Positions 26,880-39,910 of a DNA stretch of 64,000 nt are shown piece after piece (position 1 is the stretch's first letter; each line of letters begins with the position of its first letter). Source of the DNA: Eleginops maclovinus (lineage: Eukaryota; Chordata; Actinopteri; Perciformes; Eleginopidae); contig NC_086365.1 of the NCBI RefSeq assembly GCF_036324505.1, positions 8,451,155 through 8,515,154 on the forward strand, given 5' to 3'. The notes below the pieces were generated by a model, which saw nothing but the letters and a program-made list of their open reading frames with translations, had not been told where the DNA came from and searched no databases. The translations under genes and the position numbers were made by a program.

Positions 26880-27525
26880 TGAGGGCGCTAAGGTCGCTTC
26901 TGTTCAAAATGATGGCCCCGCCCACTTTCCCGGCTAAAATGATGCATTAGAACAAAGCGGAAAATAATAATTTCTTCATTTCTTAAAGCTGCTGAGTCAT
27001 ATATTGCACCTCCAAAGAGAAAAATAGTTACGTAGCGTTCACACGGCTCCATTGCGTTGATGCTTGCCGGTGGGTGTGTCTGGTGCTTGGGGTTAATGCG
27101 ACCAACAACCAATCACATTAAATCTCCCACCCTGGACACACATACACGCGGTTTGATTGGCTAGCTCTTGTACTGGCATATTGCATACGCGGGATTTGAT
27201 TGGCTGGCGCTTCCGTCGACGCTTGAAAGGTTGAACTTTTTTCAACTTTCACCACGAGCAACAGAGCCAAAGCGAAGCAACGGATCCACGATGCAGTTCG
27301 GCAACGCTTGACGTCACCCCATTCAAAGTGAATGATGCGTCGACACAACGGAACCATGTGGACCGGCCGTTACGGTTTCTTTACTTCCTCTACAGAAAAA
27401 AGGACAACAAAATAAACAATGTCATTCAGAAATATTGTTTTCTGGCATCACTTTAACATTTTACTGGCACAATCTGTATCTGCCCATGTTACCCGGTTAA
27501 GACCAAACCCTGCTATAAGACATGT
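26880..27525 (+). mobile_element. Unnamed dispersed repeat, copy 1 (interrupted by a nested element)
   Basis: Two blocks of this region recur in inverted orientation at 31.06-31.56 kb. Block one (about 26880-27030) shares the exact 19-mer GAGTCATATATTGCACCTC (26994-27012) with copy 2. Block two (about 27371-27525) shares CAGAAATATTGTTTTCT (27427-27443), then TTACCCGGTT. A 340-bp element is inserted between the blocks. There is no coding frame and the family is not identified. Confidence 0.8.
27031..27369. mobile_element. Nested non-autonomous DNA element with imperfect terminal inverted repeats
   Basis: The left end reads CGTAGCGTTCACACGGCTCC; the reverse complement of the right end reads CGGCCGGTCCACATGGTTCC, which aligns without gaps and continues into GTTGTGTCGACGC-like sequence. 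It is flanked by TTA on both sides (27028-27030 and 27370-27372), the PIF/Harbinger pattern. An alternative reading is a 6-bp GTTACG duplication. The interior includes two ATTGGCT words, a CCAATCAC and a TGACGTCA. It sits inside dispersed-repeat copy 1. It has no coding capacity. Confidence 0.65.
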
Positions 27526-29352
27526 ATTATTCATTATAGGGGACGTCCTTTAGCGTTATGGCCACATATTTAGTGCAACAGAAAGCATTGCGTGTCTTCA
27601 TGAGTGAAGTAGCAAAAAATCTCTTAAACAACAACCTGCCAAAACTTTTCCCCCCACCTGTTTACACAGATGTAAAACTAAAGTAACAAAAAAAAGAAGA
27701 TACTGGTAAAACTCCCCTCCCCCCTCCCCAATCTGTTTATAAGCATAGTGAGAATTTTAATCAGCCTTATGTTTTTATTCACTTACCGCAGGGATTCTGT
27801 CGTCTGCCTTGGTTTAAAAGTATTTGATCATATGTACTTTTAATAAACAACCCCCTGTGGGATGATTGACTCTAACAAACATATTTTTTGTAAAGTCAAA
27901 TTGTACCGCTGTAGCTGACAAGCTCACATTTAATAGGCAAAATCCAATATGTTCAGTACTGTTTCAAAACTATTTATTACAAACAATGCCACAGGGCGTT
28001 AGGATGCAGTTTTAATATTCCAAGAGATGAACTTTGGAACAGTGTTTCTTTGAGGTGGAGTGTGTCAATTTTCTGCTGGTCAAAAGTGCAGAATCATGGG
28101 TCGAGGCTGTGGCAAGTTAAGCTCCATGAACTCATTCGATTAAAATATATATTTTCATGCTAAAATAAAGTAAACTATGGTGACTAAAACCATCTGACAA
28201 ATGTAAAACAAAAATGCAGGTGAGGTAGTAGCTGCTTCTTATTCATCTTCATCTTCTTCGTCTTCGAAGCACTATGTTTTTTGAAATGAGTGTCAACGCA
28301 CAATTGTCATTTGTTTTCATTGATTGTTTCAGTATTAGCAATTATGTACCTTCAGGGGAATTGGTCCTAGAGATATAAGATGAAACATATTAAAGATTCT
28401 GATTTTACAAGTTGGCTCTGACTGATTCCATGACGTGGGGACTTCAGTTGATCTTGAGTCAGAAACCCTTTTTGTTCATCAAAGTTTGTCTTCCCATGAA
28501 TATACTGTACATATACACAAAGTACACATAAATATGCCTAAAGATATCTGTGGGACATGAGATAATGATAAGTCCTAAAATGATTAGTCACTTTTTTGGG
28601 AATGCCGTGTCCTCTTCTGGTACATTTTGTGTTTAATTTGCTTATGATAGAGAACATGTCTATGATCAGTATCATACTTATTCTATAGCAGGGATTATTC
28701 CTTACAAAGAGTAATGTTGGTAAACAGTCAAAGTGCCCCGACGCGCAACACTCGGCTCTGTGCTCAAGGAGCTCATTTGTAAGGAGAGATCACAAAGATA
28801 TATATTTTTTCTTTCTGTGTTTCGGTTTCTTGTGAGTTGCTTCATAGAAAAAAAAGCAGCATGTTCCTAAAACACAAAATCGGTGTGATTCTGGTAGTCA
28901 GTGGGTGAGCTCCAAGATTACATCCCAGCAGATGTCTCGTATTTCAGTTACCGAATATTTTCTACTTTGAGATGTTTCAAGGTTCAGCGATCGCTAAGAT
29001 ACGATGAGAGATTGGACCGGTGTGGGGGGGGGTGCAGGGGCAGGGATTCGCCTCAGTTCAACTTTGTGTCGATGTCAAACAGTTAGCCTCGGAGAGCGTG
29101 GTAAGAGGAGACGTTGTTTACTCTGCAGCAAAGCAAAGCTCAGCAGGTCGTGCCAACAGGCGATGCATGGCATCGTGGGAGGCTTTTACCGGAGCGCGGT
29201 GTCGTCATCGGCTTGTACATCGCACCCATCCATGTGAAATATTAATGGAGCCGAAATAAATCTTTAACGCGCCTTCACTTCATCATCCTCCCACCTACCT
29301 CCGTGCGAGACAATGTGCCAGAGACATACAATGCAGCACTAATACAGAGCCA

Positions 29353-29353
<1 letters not shown>
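27526..29353. other. Unassigned AT-rich sequence
   Basis: Long unique stretch. A patch at 28980-29260 is GC-richer and could be conserved, but there is no direct support. Confidence 0.5.

Positions 29354-29423
<70 letters not shown>
29354..29423. repeat. (CA)n microsatellite, 70 bp
   Basis: Perfect CA array. It is the last CA-oriented long array; every longer one further right reads TG. Confidence 0.99.
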
Positions 29424-29425
<2 letters not shown>

Positions 29426-30242
29426 AAGCAAACCTGCCATCCTTCCACCTTTTTATCAGAAGAATAATTATCAAAAGAGATGATGTAAAAAGTATTGTGG
29501 CACACTTATAACGATGAAATCAAAGGCGCTCGGTGACAGAGTCGTTGCTCTGTTTTCGAGTGTGTGTTTGTGTGATGTTGTAAACTCAAGGTGTGATGCA
29601 AGGCGTTCTCACACACCCGCTCTGTGGTTTGATTCTCCCGTCGAGCGGGGTGACCTGGCATTTCGGTGACTTTTAGAGGTGCTACCACGCTGACATATTG
29701 CTCTCCCATTTTTCCCACAGTGCCCCCCCCCCTCCCCTTCTCACACTTTCTCGCAATGTTTCAGACATCTTTTGTTATCTGCATTGTTTACTTCACATCA
29801 GAGCTGGCTTTGGTTTATGTGATTTATTTTTTATATCTGAATTCAACACGAGTCTATGCTGCTAATAATGACTCTCTATTCTAGAGGGGGAAATCCCACT
29901 AGTTTTAAAATGATTTATACATTTTTTTCTGAATAAAAGCTATTTTGAGCCTTTTTGATGAACACCTCAGTATGCTTTTTAGGAAACCAATCACGTTTTT
30001 AACTTCCAGAAATACCCATTCAGTTGGGAGTTACAGAAAGATTTACCTTTTTATTTTGCAATCTGTTAACCCAATCTTGCTCCTTCTTTGATGCATGCTA
30101 ATATCATGGCGACTAGTTTAGAGGTAGACATCCAACAACGTCTTTCACACAGGAAATAAAAAGACGTACAGGCTTAAAGCTGCAGATACAGACGACGCCA
30201 TACATTTCTAATGGATTTTGAGAATATTATTTTTCTATTGGT
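29424..30242. other. Unassigned sequence
   Basis: Unique DNA; nothing recognised beyond a C-run at 29725. Confidence 0.5.
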
Positions 30243-30499
30243 TGGCTTTGAGGGAGTGCCGTCGTCTTTCAACCAGAAAGGTTGCGGGTTTGATCCCAGC
30301 CCGTGCAGACATGTCGATGTATCCTTGGGCAAGATACTTTACACTGAGTTGGTCCTGATGGCCAATGGTGTGTAAGTGTGTATGCAAGTGGTACTGCTCT
30401 GTATGAATGAGGGGTGAATGACTTGTATGTAAAGTGCTTTGAGGGGTCGAAAAGACCTGATAAAGCGCTTCAAGTACAGTCCATTACCATTTACCATTT
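30243..30499 (+). mobile_element. tRNA-derived SINE-like unit
   Basis: The sequence GGTTTGATCCC (30287-30297) fits the polymerase III B box, and AGAAAGGTTGCGG precedes it as in a tRNA T-arm. Downstream lie CCTTGGGCAAGATACTTTAC, GTAAAGTGCTTTGAG and the tail ACAGTCCATTACCATTTACC, which I recognise as a common teleost short interspersed repeat. The A box is weak. The Repbase-type family name was not determined. Confidence 0.6.
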
Positions 30500-31059
30500 G
30501 GTCTGTACATTGTTTTAGGAAAATCCCACTCAATGTCTGTAAAGGGCCTGTGTGTAGTTTCATATCTTTTAGTAAAAATGTTAGAAAAAAATGTAGGTGT
30601 CATCCCCTGAATGAATCGTTGTGTTTCGTTTACTTAGAATGAGTCCTCCGTGGGTGAGCATTGGGTGTTCAGTAGATTTCAATTTGCCACAAATCCTACA
30701 CACTATCCCTTGAAGACAGCGCTTGGCTTCCATTCATTTCAGGACACTTTAAAAATAAGCCTATAGAGGCTTGCTGTTTTCCCTGGGAGATATTTTCTCC
30801 TGAAGTGTGGCCAACAAGTAAAATTCTTTGTGGAGGACTTGGTGCAGAAAGTTGCTGTTCAGTTCTCAGCTCTGTAACTTTTTACTTGAAACTGAATTTG
30901 GTTTGGATCAAGAATATGTTACGGATTTTAAAAACCACTAAGAACAAAAATAATCATGGTGGGATTAGCAGTCCTGAGAGGTTAAATAATTAGTCACACT
31001 TCAGTGGAGAGGTTTTGGCAAAAATTGGCATTTTCTGAAACAGAACGATGCGTTGAGGG
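30500..31059. other. Unassigned sequence
   Basis: Unique AT-rich DNA between the SINE-like unit and dispersed-repeat copy 2. Confidence 0.5.
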
Positions 31060-31558
31060 AACAATGCCAGGGTTTTGGATAAACCGGGTAACAGGGGCGC
31101 GGCGCTCTCTTACTGTCCGCGTGCGCCCTCATACTAAAATGCCGATTTTATCCGTAACATGTTAAAGTGAGGCTAGAAAACAATATTTCTGTTCCTCAAA
31201 AGTGGTATAATTACTCCAAAATATGAAAATAGTGTCGAATAGATCATCAGACGGCAAAGACAGCTTTGTCTTTACGGAGCTCTGAATAAATAAGGGATGG
31301 ATGTCCGGTCGGTCTGCCGGTGGACGAGTAACAGGCAGCAGATTCCACTGAAACTGAATTAGATTGTTTCTTTTACTCTCCTTTGAAGATTAAAGAATCC
31401 GTAACTCTGGATTTATTTGTTGTTTGAGGTGCAATATATGACTCGGCAGCTTTAAGACATGAAGAAACTATTACTTTTCGTTCGCTCTAATGCTTTATTT
31501 TAACCGGAAAGTGGGCGAGGCCGTAATTTTGGTCAGAAGTGACGCTAGCGCCCTCATA
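31060..31558 (-). mobile_element. Unnamed dispersed repeat, copy 2 (inverted, without the nested insertion)
   Basis: This is the reverse-complement counterpart of the repeat at 26.9-27.5 kb. It carries GAGGTGCAATATATGACTC at 31426-31444 and AGAAAACAATATTTCTG at 31175-31191. Between them it retains an uninterrupted GTTACG site and about 150 bp more interior than copy 1. A word like GCGCCCTCATAC occurs twice, near 31126 and 31548. No coding frame is seen. Confidence 0.8.
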
Positions 31559-31724
31559 CGAAACAAAGATCAAAACGTAGACTCAAGGGCTTCCTTTAGT
31601 CAGCCAGATACCTGCTAATCAGTTACAGTTATTAGTACAAATGCAGTGAAAGTACTAGATCATTTTGTATTTCATAAAGCCGATACTGGCCGTGGTGTAT
31701 CAGTTTATATAGAAGTTGTTTCCT

Positions 31725-32060
31725 AAGTGCAGCAGCGCTTGAATGGAAGGAGACATGAAAGTGATTTTCTTTCTGCACTCCTAATTACTTGTCTTCCTCT
31801 ATCTCTAAAAATAAATTCATATTTCATCACTACGCTGCCAAATTGTCGGTGTGCCACCCGGTGTCATTTTGATCATGGATATTTAGCAAAGGGAGAAGGA
31901 AGAAAATAGGAATATATCGGCCAATTATCCGCGCTGATGGTCTTTGCAGAGCCGTTGACCTCCACCTCCTTGTATCTTAGCAATTTAATTTAACCCCGTC
32001 TGTGTGTTGTACATGCTAATTAGAAAGCATTTCAAAGAGAAACTCACACCAGGAGCGCCA
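31725..32060. other. Conserved-looking non-coding block
   Basis: Includes CTCCTAATTACTTGTC, TTTTGATCATGGATATTTAG, CGGCCAATTATCCGCG and CATGCTAATTAGAAAGC. Several homeodomain-like cores fall in 330 bp. Confidence 0.3.
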
Positions 32061-32775
32061 GAGAGAAAGAGACGCCGAGAGGAGGAAGAGAGACGGAGAT
32101 AAACACTTACACATAAGAAGATGTAATAGCTGCGAGTGTTTTAGAAGAATATCTCAAATGCCTCAGTAACTTGGCGGCGGGCTGGAACTGAAAGGAGAAA
32201 TGATGAGGAGACCTGGGGAGGAAGAATTATTCTTTCTAGTCACGCTGCAGCGAATGAATAGAGGTGGCCCAAGGTTTTATTACTAAAAAAGAGCTCAGTT
32301 TGTTGATCATTACCAGGCAATTAGGATGACAAAAAAAAGACAGCTATTTCCCAAAAGAGAGGACTGATGCAGGAGGCAGACCTGCTGATTCTGATTTTGT
32401 TCAATGTTCCTCTTTTATAAGAGCTATAATTGACAGCATACACAAACATTTCGTAGCTTTTTTTAATGGATAATTAAAACAGCTTATTCATAGAAACCAT
32501 ACCGAAGTGTTTATCATTCTGTATCTGTGTGTACATCAGTAAACCTGCGTTTTATATTTCATTTAAAGATTCCTGAGGCGACCTTTGAAAAAACTAGTGT
32601 CTCTCTGTTTGGAGTTGTACAGATAATTAATCTACCTTTTTAGTTTTGTATCTGTTATTCTTATTTTCCATATTTCTTCTGTTTCAAACTCAGAATTCCC
32701 TCTCATTTTGGAGCCATATTTGTCAGCTTAGCGCTTGCCTTTGCCATGTTTGCATTATTTTGCCTTTCCTTTCCA
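32061..32775. other. Unassigned sequence
   Basis: GAGA-rich near 32060-32100, then AT-rich unique DNA. Confidence 0.5.
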
Positions 32776-32998
32776 GGTGTGTTCCGGTGGAGACAAAGCA
32801 GAGGGCATAACATGTGAAGTAACGCATGGATGGGGAGGGGGGAGCTGTCCTCAATTCAAATCCATTACTGCAGTGTGCAGCGCTGAGAAGGTCCCACGTC
32901 CAATTAGCTGTTTCGTCTCCGAGTGGAAATGTGACTATAGGGAGACACTGCCCGGCAACGTTACCTCCTCTCCAATAACTTACAGCTATCAGGAAGGT
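32776..32998 (+). other. Weak candidate exon
   Basis: A pyrimidine tract and AG (TTGCCTTTCCTTTCCAG) precede an open frame that begins VCSGGDKAEGITCEV, has six cysteines and an NVTS glycosylation-like motif, and ends at AGGAAG|GTGTGTG, a plausible donor. I recognise no protein family. The donor coincides with a GT repeat, so chance is a strong alternative. Confidence 0.12.
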
Positions 32999-33261
32999 GT
33001 GTGTGTGTGTGTGTGTGGTCAGATTGTCCCATTAATAAGCCTTGGCCTTTGTTACCACTTAGCAAACTGTGTGTCTTTCTGCTGAGCGTTCTTCTTATGC
33101 CGCCTCCCTTAAAGTCAAATCAGACTGTGTGTGTGTCCTGTTTGCAGAGCCGTCAGCGTGTCAGATTACTTTTTAAGGCGGATTGCCATATACATGACTT
33201 TGCATATTCACTGTCGCTTTGAAGTTTCCGTGAGCGTCTTTTTTTTCGCATCACCTACTGT

Positions 33262-34796
<1,535 letters not shown>

Positions 34797-34834
<38 letters not shown>
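34797..34834. repeat. (TG)n microsatellite, 38 bp
   Basis: Perfect TG array. A related imperfect TG/CTG stretch followed by CCGT units lies at about 35079-35135. Confidence 0.97.
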
Positions 34835-34835
<1 letters not shown>

Positions 34836-35732
34836 TGTGGGGTGTCACATCTAAGTGCAGGGATCACAGGGAGCATGTTCCTGGAGGTGTAGCAGTAGTT
34901 TGATCTCTCCATATTAGCACTATTCCCTGCTATGCCAGCCTCATTACTTTCGCCGGTTCAGCAGCACCATGGCGGCGCACTGCTCTGATTTGTGTTGGCC
35001 ACCTTCAACTAACACACTTCTTTTACTCCCGCAGTCAACCTCCGCTTTCTTCTGTCTCCCCTTTCATACATCATTCACGTGTGTGTGTGTGTGTCTGTGT
35101 GTCTGTGTGTGTGTCTGTCCATCCGTCCGTCCCCCAGCTGTGGCTCTGACCCAAGCTTTCATTTAGTCAAGACACGGAGCGGCACAGAGGTGGAGGTGGC
35201 ATCTGCTTGCCTCTAATAGGATGTGCTATTGATTAACATTTACTGTACCCTGTGCACCCCCACCACCACTGAGAGGAAAGACAGACATGGGGGCCGTTTC
35301 TCACAAAGCCAGGAATTACAGGACATCGGTGTCCTCTGTTTGCAGCGCTGGGAAGTAACTAAGTACTTTTCCTCGGGTACTAAAGCAAAATGATGAGCTA
35401 TTGACACTTTGGTATTTTCTTCTCATGCCACGTTTACTTCTACGCCGATATCATTTCAATTGAAGCAATGCACTTTTTACTTTACTGTTTTTTACAGCTT
35501 AAGAAACTAGTTACTTTAAAAGGCTGCATGAACACACAAGAGTTTATAAATAAAAATACTTTGGTATAAATTAAACTACCCAACAGTTGACACAAGAACA
35601 GGTTGTTCAATTAAACAATTTATCAATGGAATGAGAATTAATTGAATCATTTACAATTTTTTTAGTTTTTGCTGCACTCGATACATTTAGGTTTATTATT
35701 TTTAATGCATTTTCCTCAAAATACTTACTTTT

Positions 35733-36003
35733 CCATCCATCCATCCATCTTCTCCCGCTTGTCCTTTAAGGTCGCGGAGGTAACAGCTCCAGCAGAGAGC
35801 CCCAAACTTTCCTTCCCTGGCCAAATCAACCAGCTCTGACTGGGGGCTTCCAAGGCACTCCCAGGCCAGCGAAGAGATATAATCCCTCCACCTGGTCCTA
35901 GGTCTACCCCTCGGTCTCTTCCCAGCTGGACGTGCCTGGAACACCTTCCTAGGGAGGCGCCCAGGTGGCATCTTTACTAGGTGCCCGAACCACCTCAATC
36001 TCC
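35733..36003 (-). pseudogene. 5'-truncated Rex3-like (RTE clade) LINE, 3' end of the reverse-transcriptase ORF
   Basis: The minus-strand frame reads RWFGHLVKMPPGRLPRKVF, then RPRGRPRTRWRDYISSLAWE, the C-terminal tail typical of teleost non-LTR retrotransposon ORFs. The 3' side ends in a run of GATG units (CATC on the plus strand, 35733-35750), which I recall as the tail of Rex3. Only about 270 bp remain; the polymerase and endonuclease domains are missing, so it is dead by 5' truncation. It is inserted within the hAT composite. Confidence 0.8.
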
Positions 36004-36114
36004 CCTGTGTGTTTAGAGACTAACAAAGCTTCAGCAACAAACAAAAAAAGCCACTCAAAAAATGGTTGAGTTAGGTTTCAGGTTCATATGTGACGTAAAA
36101 TTAATCTTGGAGTT

Positions 36115-36469
36115 ATTTTGTGGATTTTCAGCTGGATGTCTAAGACGACGCTGGGCTGTTTTAGGATGCAAAAATCCGGCACCTCTGAGCCTCTGCTGGT
36201 GGACATTGTGAAACGCTTCGCTTCCTCAGTGTTCACCATTACCATGGAGCTGATCGGGTGGGGGGCGGGGGGGAGCCGGAAACATGTCTGCAAAGGGGCG
36301 TGGCCAGCAGCAGCATTTAAAGCTACAGACACAGAATCAGCAGTTTTTGGAAATGGCTATAATTCATGATCTGTTTGGTATTTTGAACAAAAAACTTCGG
36401 AGACATGTTTTGTATACACCTGACACCTATAATATATAGTTGAAATACAGTATAATACGTGACCTTTAA
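36115..36469. repeat. Dispersed repeat fragment inside the hAT composite
   Basis: This stretch includes GCATTTAAAGCTACAGACAC and ends ACGTGACCTTTAA with a TTAA at 36466-36469, features I associate with a widespread teleost repeat (from memory). A TTAA in the hAT backbone could have been its insertion target, but the left boundary is blurred by the LINE insertion. The open frame across it carries no known domain. Confidence 0.4.
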
Positions 36470-36508
36470 GTAAGAGATTTGAATACTTCTTCCGCCACTG
36501 TCTGTTTG

Positions 36509-37899
36509 CATATCGTCTCAGGATATTAGATGATGGCCGCTGGCGTAGACCTGTGATGTGACAATGTGTTTGTTGGATTAAGTATTTGTTTGGGAGCTCG
36601 TCAGCACTGCTGTTTTATTTTTATAGAAGTCCTTAACCCGAATGATTGATTCTAATGAGACATTTTGATCGGCTTCTACACAAGCATGAACGATTAATTC
36701 AGATTTGATTAAACTTTAATGATGCCCGTGGGGAGCTGGACTGTGAATAGAATATGATTTTATGAGAATAGAGAAAACAAATAGCAAAGACCCAGGCATG
36801 TTAAGTAGAAATTATAGTTAATACAGTCATATATATACCCTGTATTCCAAATTGAGTTACTTGACATTTACTAAAAGGTCATGTTGAAGTGCTGAAACGC
36901 ATCTGGATATTATGTCGTGCTATTTGATGTCATATTTGTATTACGATGTTGTGAACTTATTGGGGCTTTTGCTTTAAACTTTCACTTGAACTCCACTTCT
37001 TCGTATTTGGGCTATAAAAAGGGGGAAATTCCCCTCACAAGAGTGCAAGTTGATTTTAAAATGGTTATTTTTCTCTTCTTTTTCCCCACCAACAGTCCAA
37101 AGAAAAACAGAGACTGGCCGTGTGACGTGTGTTGGAGTTTGGCTGTGGTCTCCGTTACATAAGGCTGTCGTTGTGTCTGAGGTAAGCGCCATTATAAAAG
37201 TTATGTCCTGTTTTTTTTCCCCAAATATCAGGAGCTGTCAAGCCCTTACAACAGAGCCAATGAAGAGCTCAACAGGCATCGGTCATGGCGGCAGCAGGTT
37301 TGGAGAGCACCTTCTCCGAACTGATGAATAATAAATGAAAAACGTACACGCAAGTTTCAGGCGTTCACTCACTGGTCAGATTTTTCAGCTTTTATCCAGT
37401 GTGACATTTGACAATCAGAGCAGATCATGATCTTGCAAAGTGATTGGCTAAGATGTCAAGATAATTTTTCTTAGTGTAATACTCCTTGTGTCGAAGGGAC
37501 TTTGTTACGACCCGGGACTGGTTACATTTCTTACTTCATAAATGATGCGTTTTTTAAGTAAGTTTCGAACTGCTATTAATTGTCAGCAAAAGAGTAAATC
37601 TGTGCAATTATTATAAAAACATGTACACAAACGGAGCCCAATCTAAAAGTACTAGCATCTGCTTTTTAATTGTGGCAGACCATATGTCCATTTATCCACC
37701 TACAAATCATCCCATCTTTCCATCCATTCCTTTCTGTTTGTACACATACATGTCCATCCATTCATCACTCTGTCAATCACGCCACCAGTCAATACAACTA
37801 CCCCCCCCCACCCATCCATCAATCTGCCCTTTTGTCTATACATCTCTCCTCCACCGCCTCCCCCCGTTTCAGCAAATTAATCCCACTCCGACTCCTCTG
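36509..37899. other. Unassigned sequence
   Basis: AT-rich unique DNA, then CCATCC/CATC-rich, pyrimidine-biased sequence at about 37680-37880. No gene. Confidence 0.5.
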
Positions 37900-38040
37900 T
37901 CAGGCCCGATGCAGGAGCTAATGCATGTGACTAATGAGCACTAATGCTCATCCGCTGATAGAACAAATGGCATCAGATAGCTGCAGTATTCTAATAGCAG
38001 CATTTGATTATACGCATGAGTAGCTATCAGAGCCTCTGTC
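37900..38040. other. Conserved-looking non-coding block
   Basis: AGGAGCTAATGCATGTGACT, TAATGAGCACTAATGC and AGCATTTGATTATACGC words suggest homeodomain/POU-type sites. Unique sequence. Confidence 0.3.
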
Positions 38041-38530
38041 ACTTCTCTGTTCTTCATCTTCTTCCTGTTTGTGGGGGGGAGGGCCGGGTAGAGGTAGGGT
38101 TTCCATTTTGTTCCGTTTTATTACCTCCAGTCCATCGTTTTAGGCACGGCGCTGGCAGCGGTCCACGGATGAAAGAGAAAATGTTGCTTTGACTGGGGAG
38201 AGTGGGGGGGATTTCAGTAAAAGTAGAAAAATAAACCTTTTGCTGGATGTGAGGTGTGCATTTTGTGTCGCCGAGGAAGACGGATACAGAGTGTGGAGGA
38301 AAGGGAGAGACAGAGTAATTGAAATATGAGAGCGCAACAGCAGCCGAGCAGGGGGGGGGGAGAGTGCTGCGTAGGTGTGTACCGCTGAAAGAGGCCACAT
38401 GCCCCGGTTGTTCTAGTGTGAGAGCGAGATTGACAGCAGAGGTAGGGGTGCATACAGCTCTCCATAACTTGTGGCAAGTGCTTATGTGTGACAGGTTGTC
38501 AGGGAAACCTTTTCTGTGTTAGGTTTATGC

Positions 38531-38780
38531 ACTGCGATAAGGTCAGCCCAGTAAAAGACCTCAGCGCGGAGTGTGGCCCCAGATCCTTTCAGCCTCTGGG
38601 TCGGTACAGAGCAAAAAGCCGCAGCTGGACATGAATTTGAAGCCAATATAGAAACTGCACGGGGCTAAAATCTCGGCCAAAGCCTGACCTGGCCTGATTC
38701 AGTCAGGCCCACGGCCCGGCAGAGCCCGGGCAGCTGACAGCTGACGGTCTGGCCCTGGCCAGAATCCAAAACTGTGAGGT
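38531..38780. other. GC-richer conserved-looking block
   Basis: Contains GGGCAGCTGACAGCTGACGG, two CAGCTG E-boxes one base apart, and short foldbacks such as GCCTGATTCAGTCAGGC. It is clearly richer in G and C than its flanks. Confidence 0.3.
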
Positions 38781-39480
38781 CAAAACTCCTTCTCTCTTTG
38801 GTACCCTCACAGATACTGCAACCCGAAATGTGTTAACACACCCACTACGGTTTATATGCAATCAGCATTTTGTATTTTGAGCAGCGTGCATGCATATCTG
38901 TGCATGAGAACATCTTATCCTAGTTCCAGAAACCAGGATGAAAGATGAAGTTGAATATGCATTTGTCTTGTTTATACTCCCACCCCAGGATTTAATGTGA
39001 CCTATGTTCCACACTTTAGTTGCGCTCTGGTTGGAAAGCTATTAAGCTGACCTCTGAGCTTTAGTTTCTGTGTTCCAATCAAGCTCCAACTCCCAAAAGC
39101 TTTAAAACGTAAAAGTACATTCAACCATAAGACAGTAATTGAAAAAAAGTGAGAATGGTGCAGGAACATAAGCCTAAACGTAAAGAAGTTACCTTTTTTT
39201 CATGATTATGTTCAGCTAATACAAAGTAATTGTTTAGAAAATGATCACTATTCAGGTTAAATATGAAAATACAATTTTGTCTTGTCAATTACAACCTAAA
39301 CTCAGACTTGTAGCCCAAACCCAAAACACACAATCCTTATTTTCAGATGGCAGTCCTGAACTACACCCAGTATTCATCGAGTACTCTTTCCTGCTTGGCA
39401 GAGAAATGGATAACTTCCTCGATGTAATAAAACATAATTGATTGTTCAATTAAATGTGCAACATGTTGAAATAATATATA

Positions 39481-39910
39481 AAAGCCCGGTGCTGTAATAC
39501 TAGTGTTCATATCTTTATTAAAGATGAGCCCAAACCAAGCGTCAATCCGTCCAAGCTGTTGCAGACGTGTAGGTCGCTTTCTTGGAAACACAACATCCGT
39601 GTCTGCCATCCCATATCATCATATCCATGCTCAATCAGGGGCAGTGATGCTGCAGGCGAGGATGCAATCATTGCTGATAAAGCCAGTTTAAAAGCGCCAT
39701 AAAAAAGCATGAATGAAAATGCTCTTTTGAGGTATACTCCACAAAACATCAGTCTGCTGCTCACAGATGCCTCCTCTGCAGGGAAGCACTGAAGACTGCG
39801 GCGCCAAGGCCAATCAGTCATGGTGAACATATGCCAGCTGAGTGTTTATAATCGGAGGCTTCATCTCCACGCCTGTCAAGTCTTGCGTGGCCCTGATCAC
39901 AGGATCCCTG
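39481..39910. other. Conserved-looking non-coding block
   Basis: Balanced unique sequence with TGATGCTGCAGGCGAGG, GACTGCGGCGCCAAGGC and AACATATGCCAGCTGAG. The frames on both strands are short and unrelated to known domains. Confidence 0.25.

Larger units (their letters stand above)
35343..36500. mobile_element. Composite hAT-type element with perfect 8-bp target duplication
   Basis: The outer ends read CAGCGCTGGGAAGTAACTAA (left) and, reverse-complemented, CAGTGGCGGAAGAAGTATTC (right). The flanks are identical 8-mers TCTGTTTG (35335-35342 and 36501-36508), which is the hAT hallmark. The left part (to about 35732) and the last 35 bp resemble a GGGAAGTAACTAAGTAC repeat that I recall as common in fish. 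The middle 730 bp is foreign: a LINE 3' end (35733-36003) and another repeat (about 36115-36465). It encodes no transposase. Confidence 0.82.

Noticed and set aside
28218..28245. TGAGGTAGTAG, the first 11 bases of let-7
   Set aside because: The remaining bases diverge and I see no complementary arm to form a precursor hairpin.
34955..34980. TTCAGCAGCACCATGGCGGC resembling an RE1/NRSF site
   Set aside because: Half-site spacing and several key positions do not fit the consensus.
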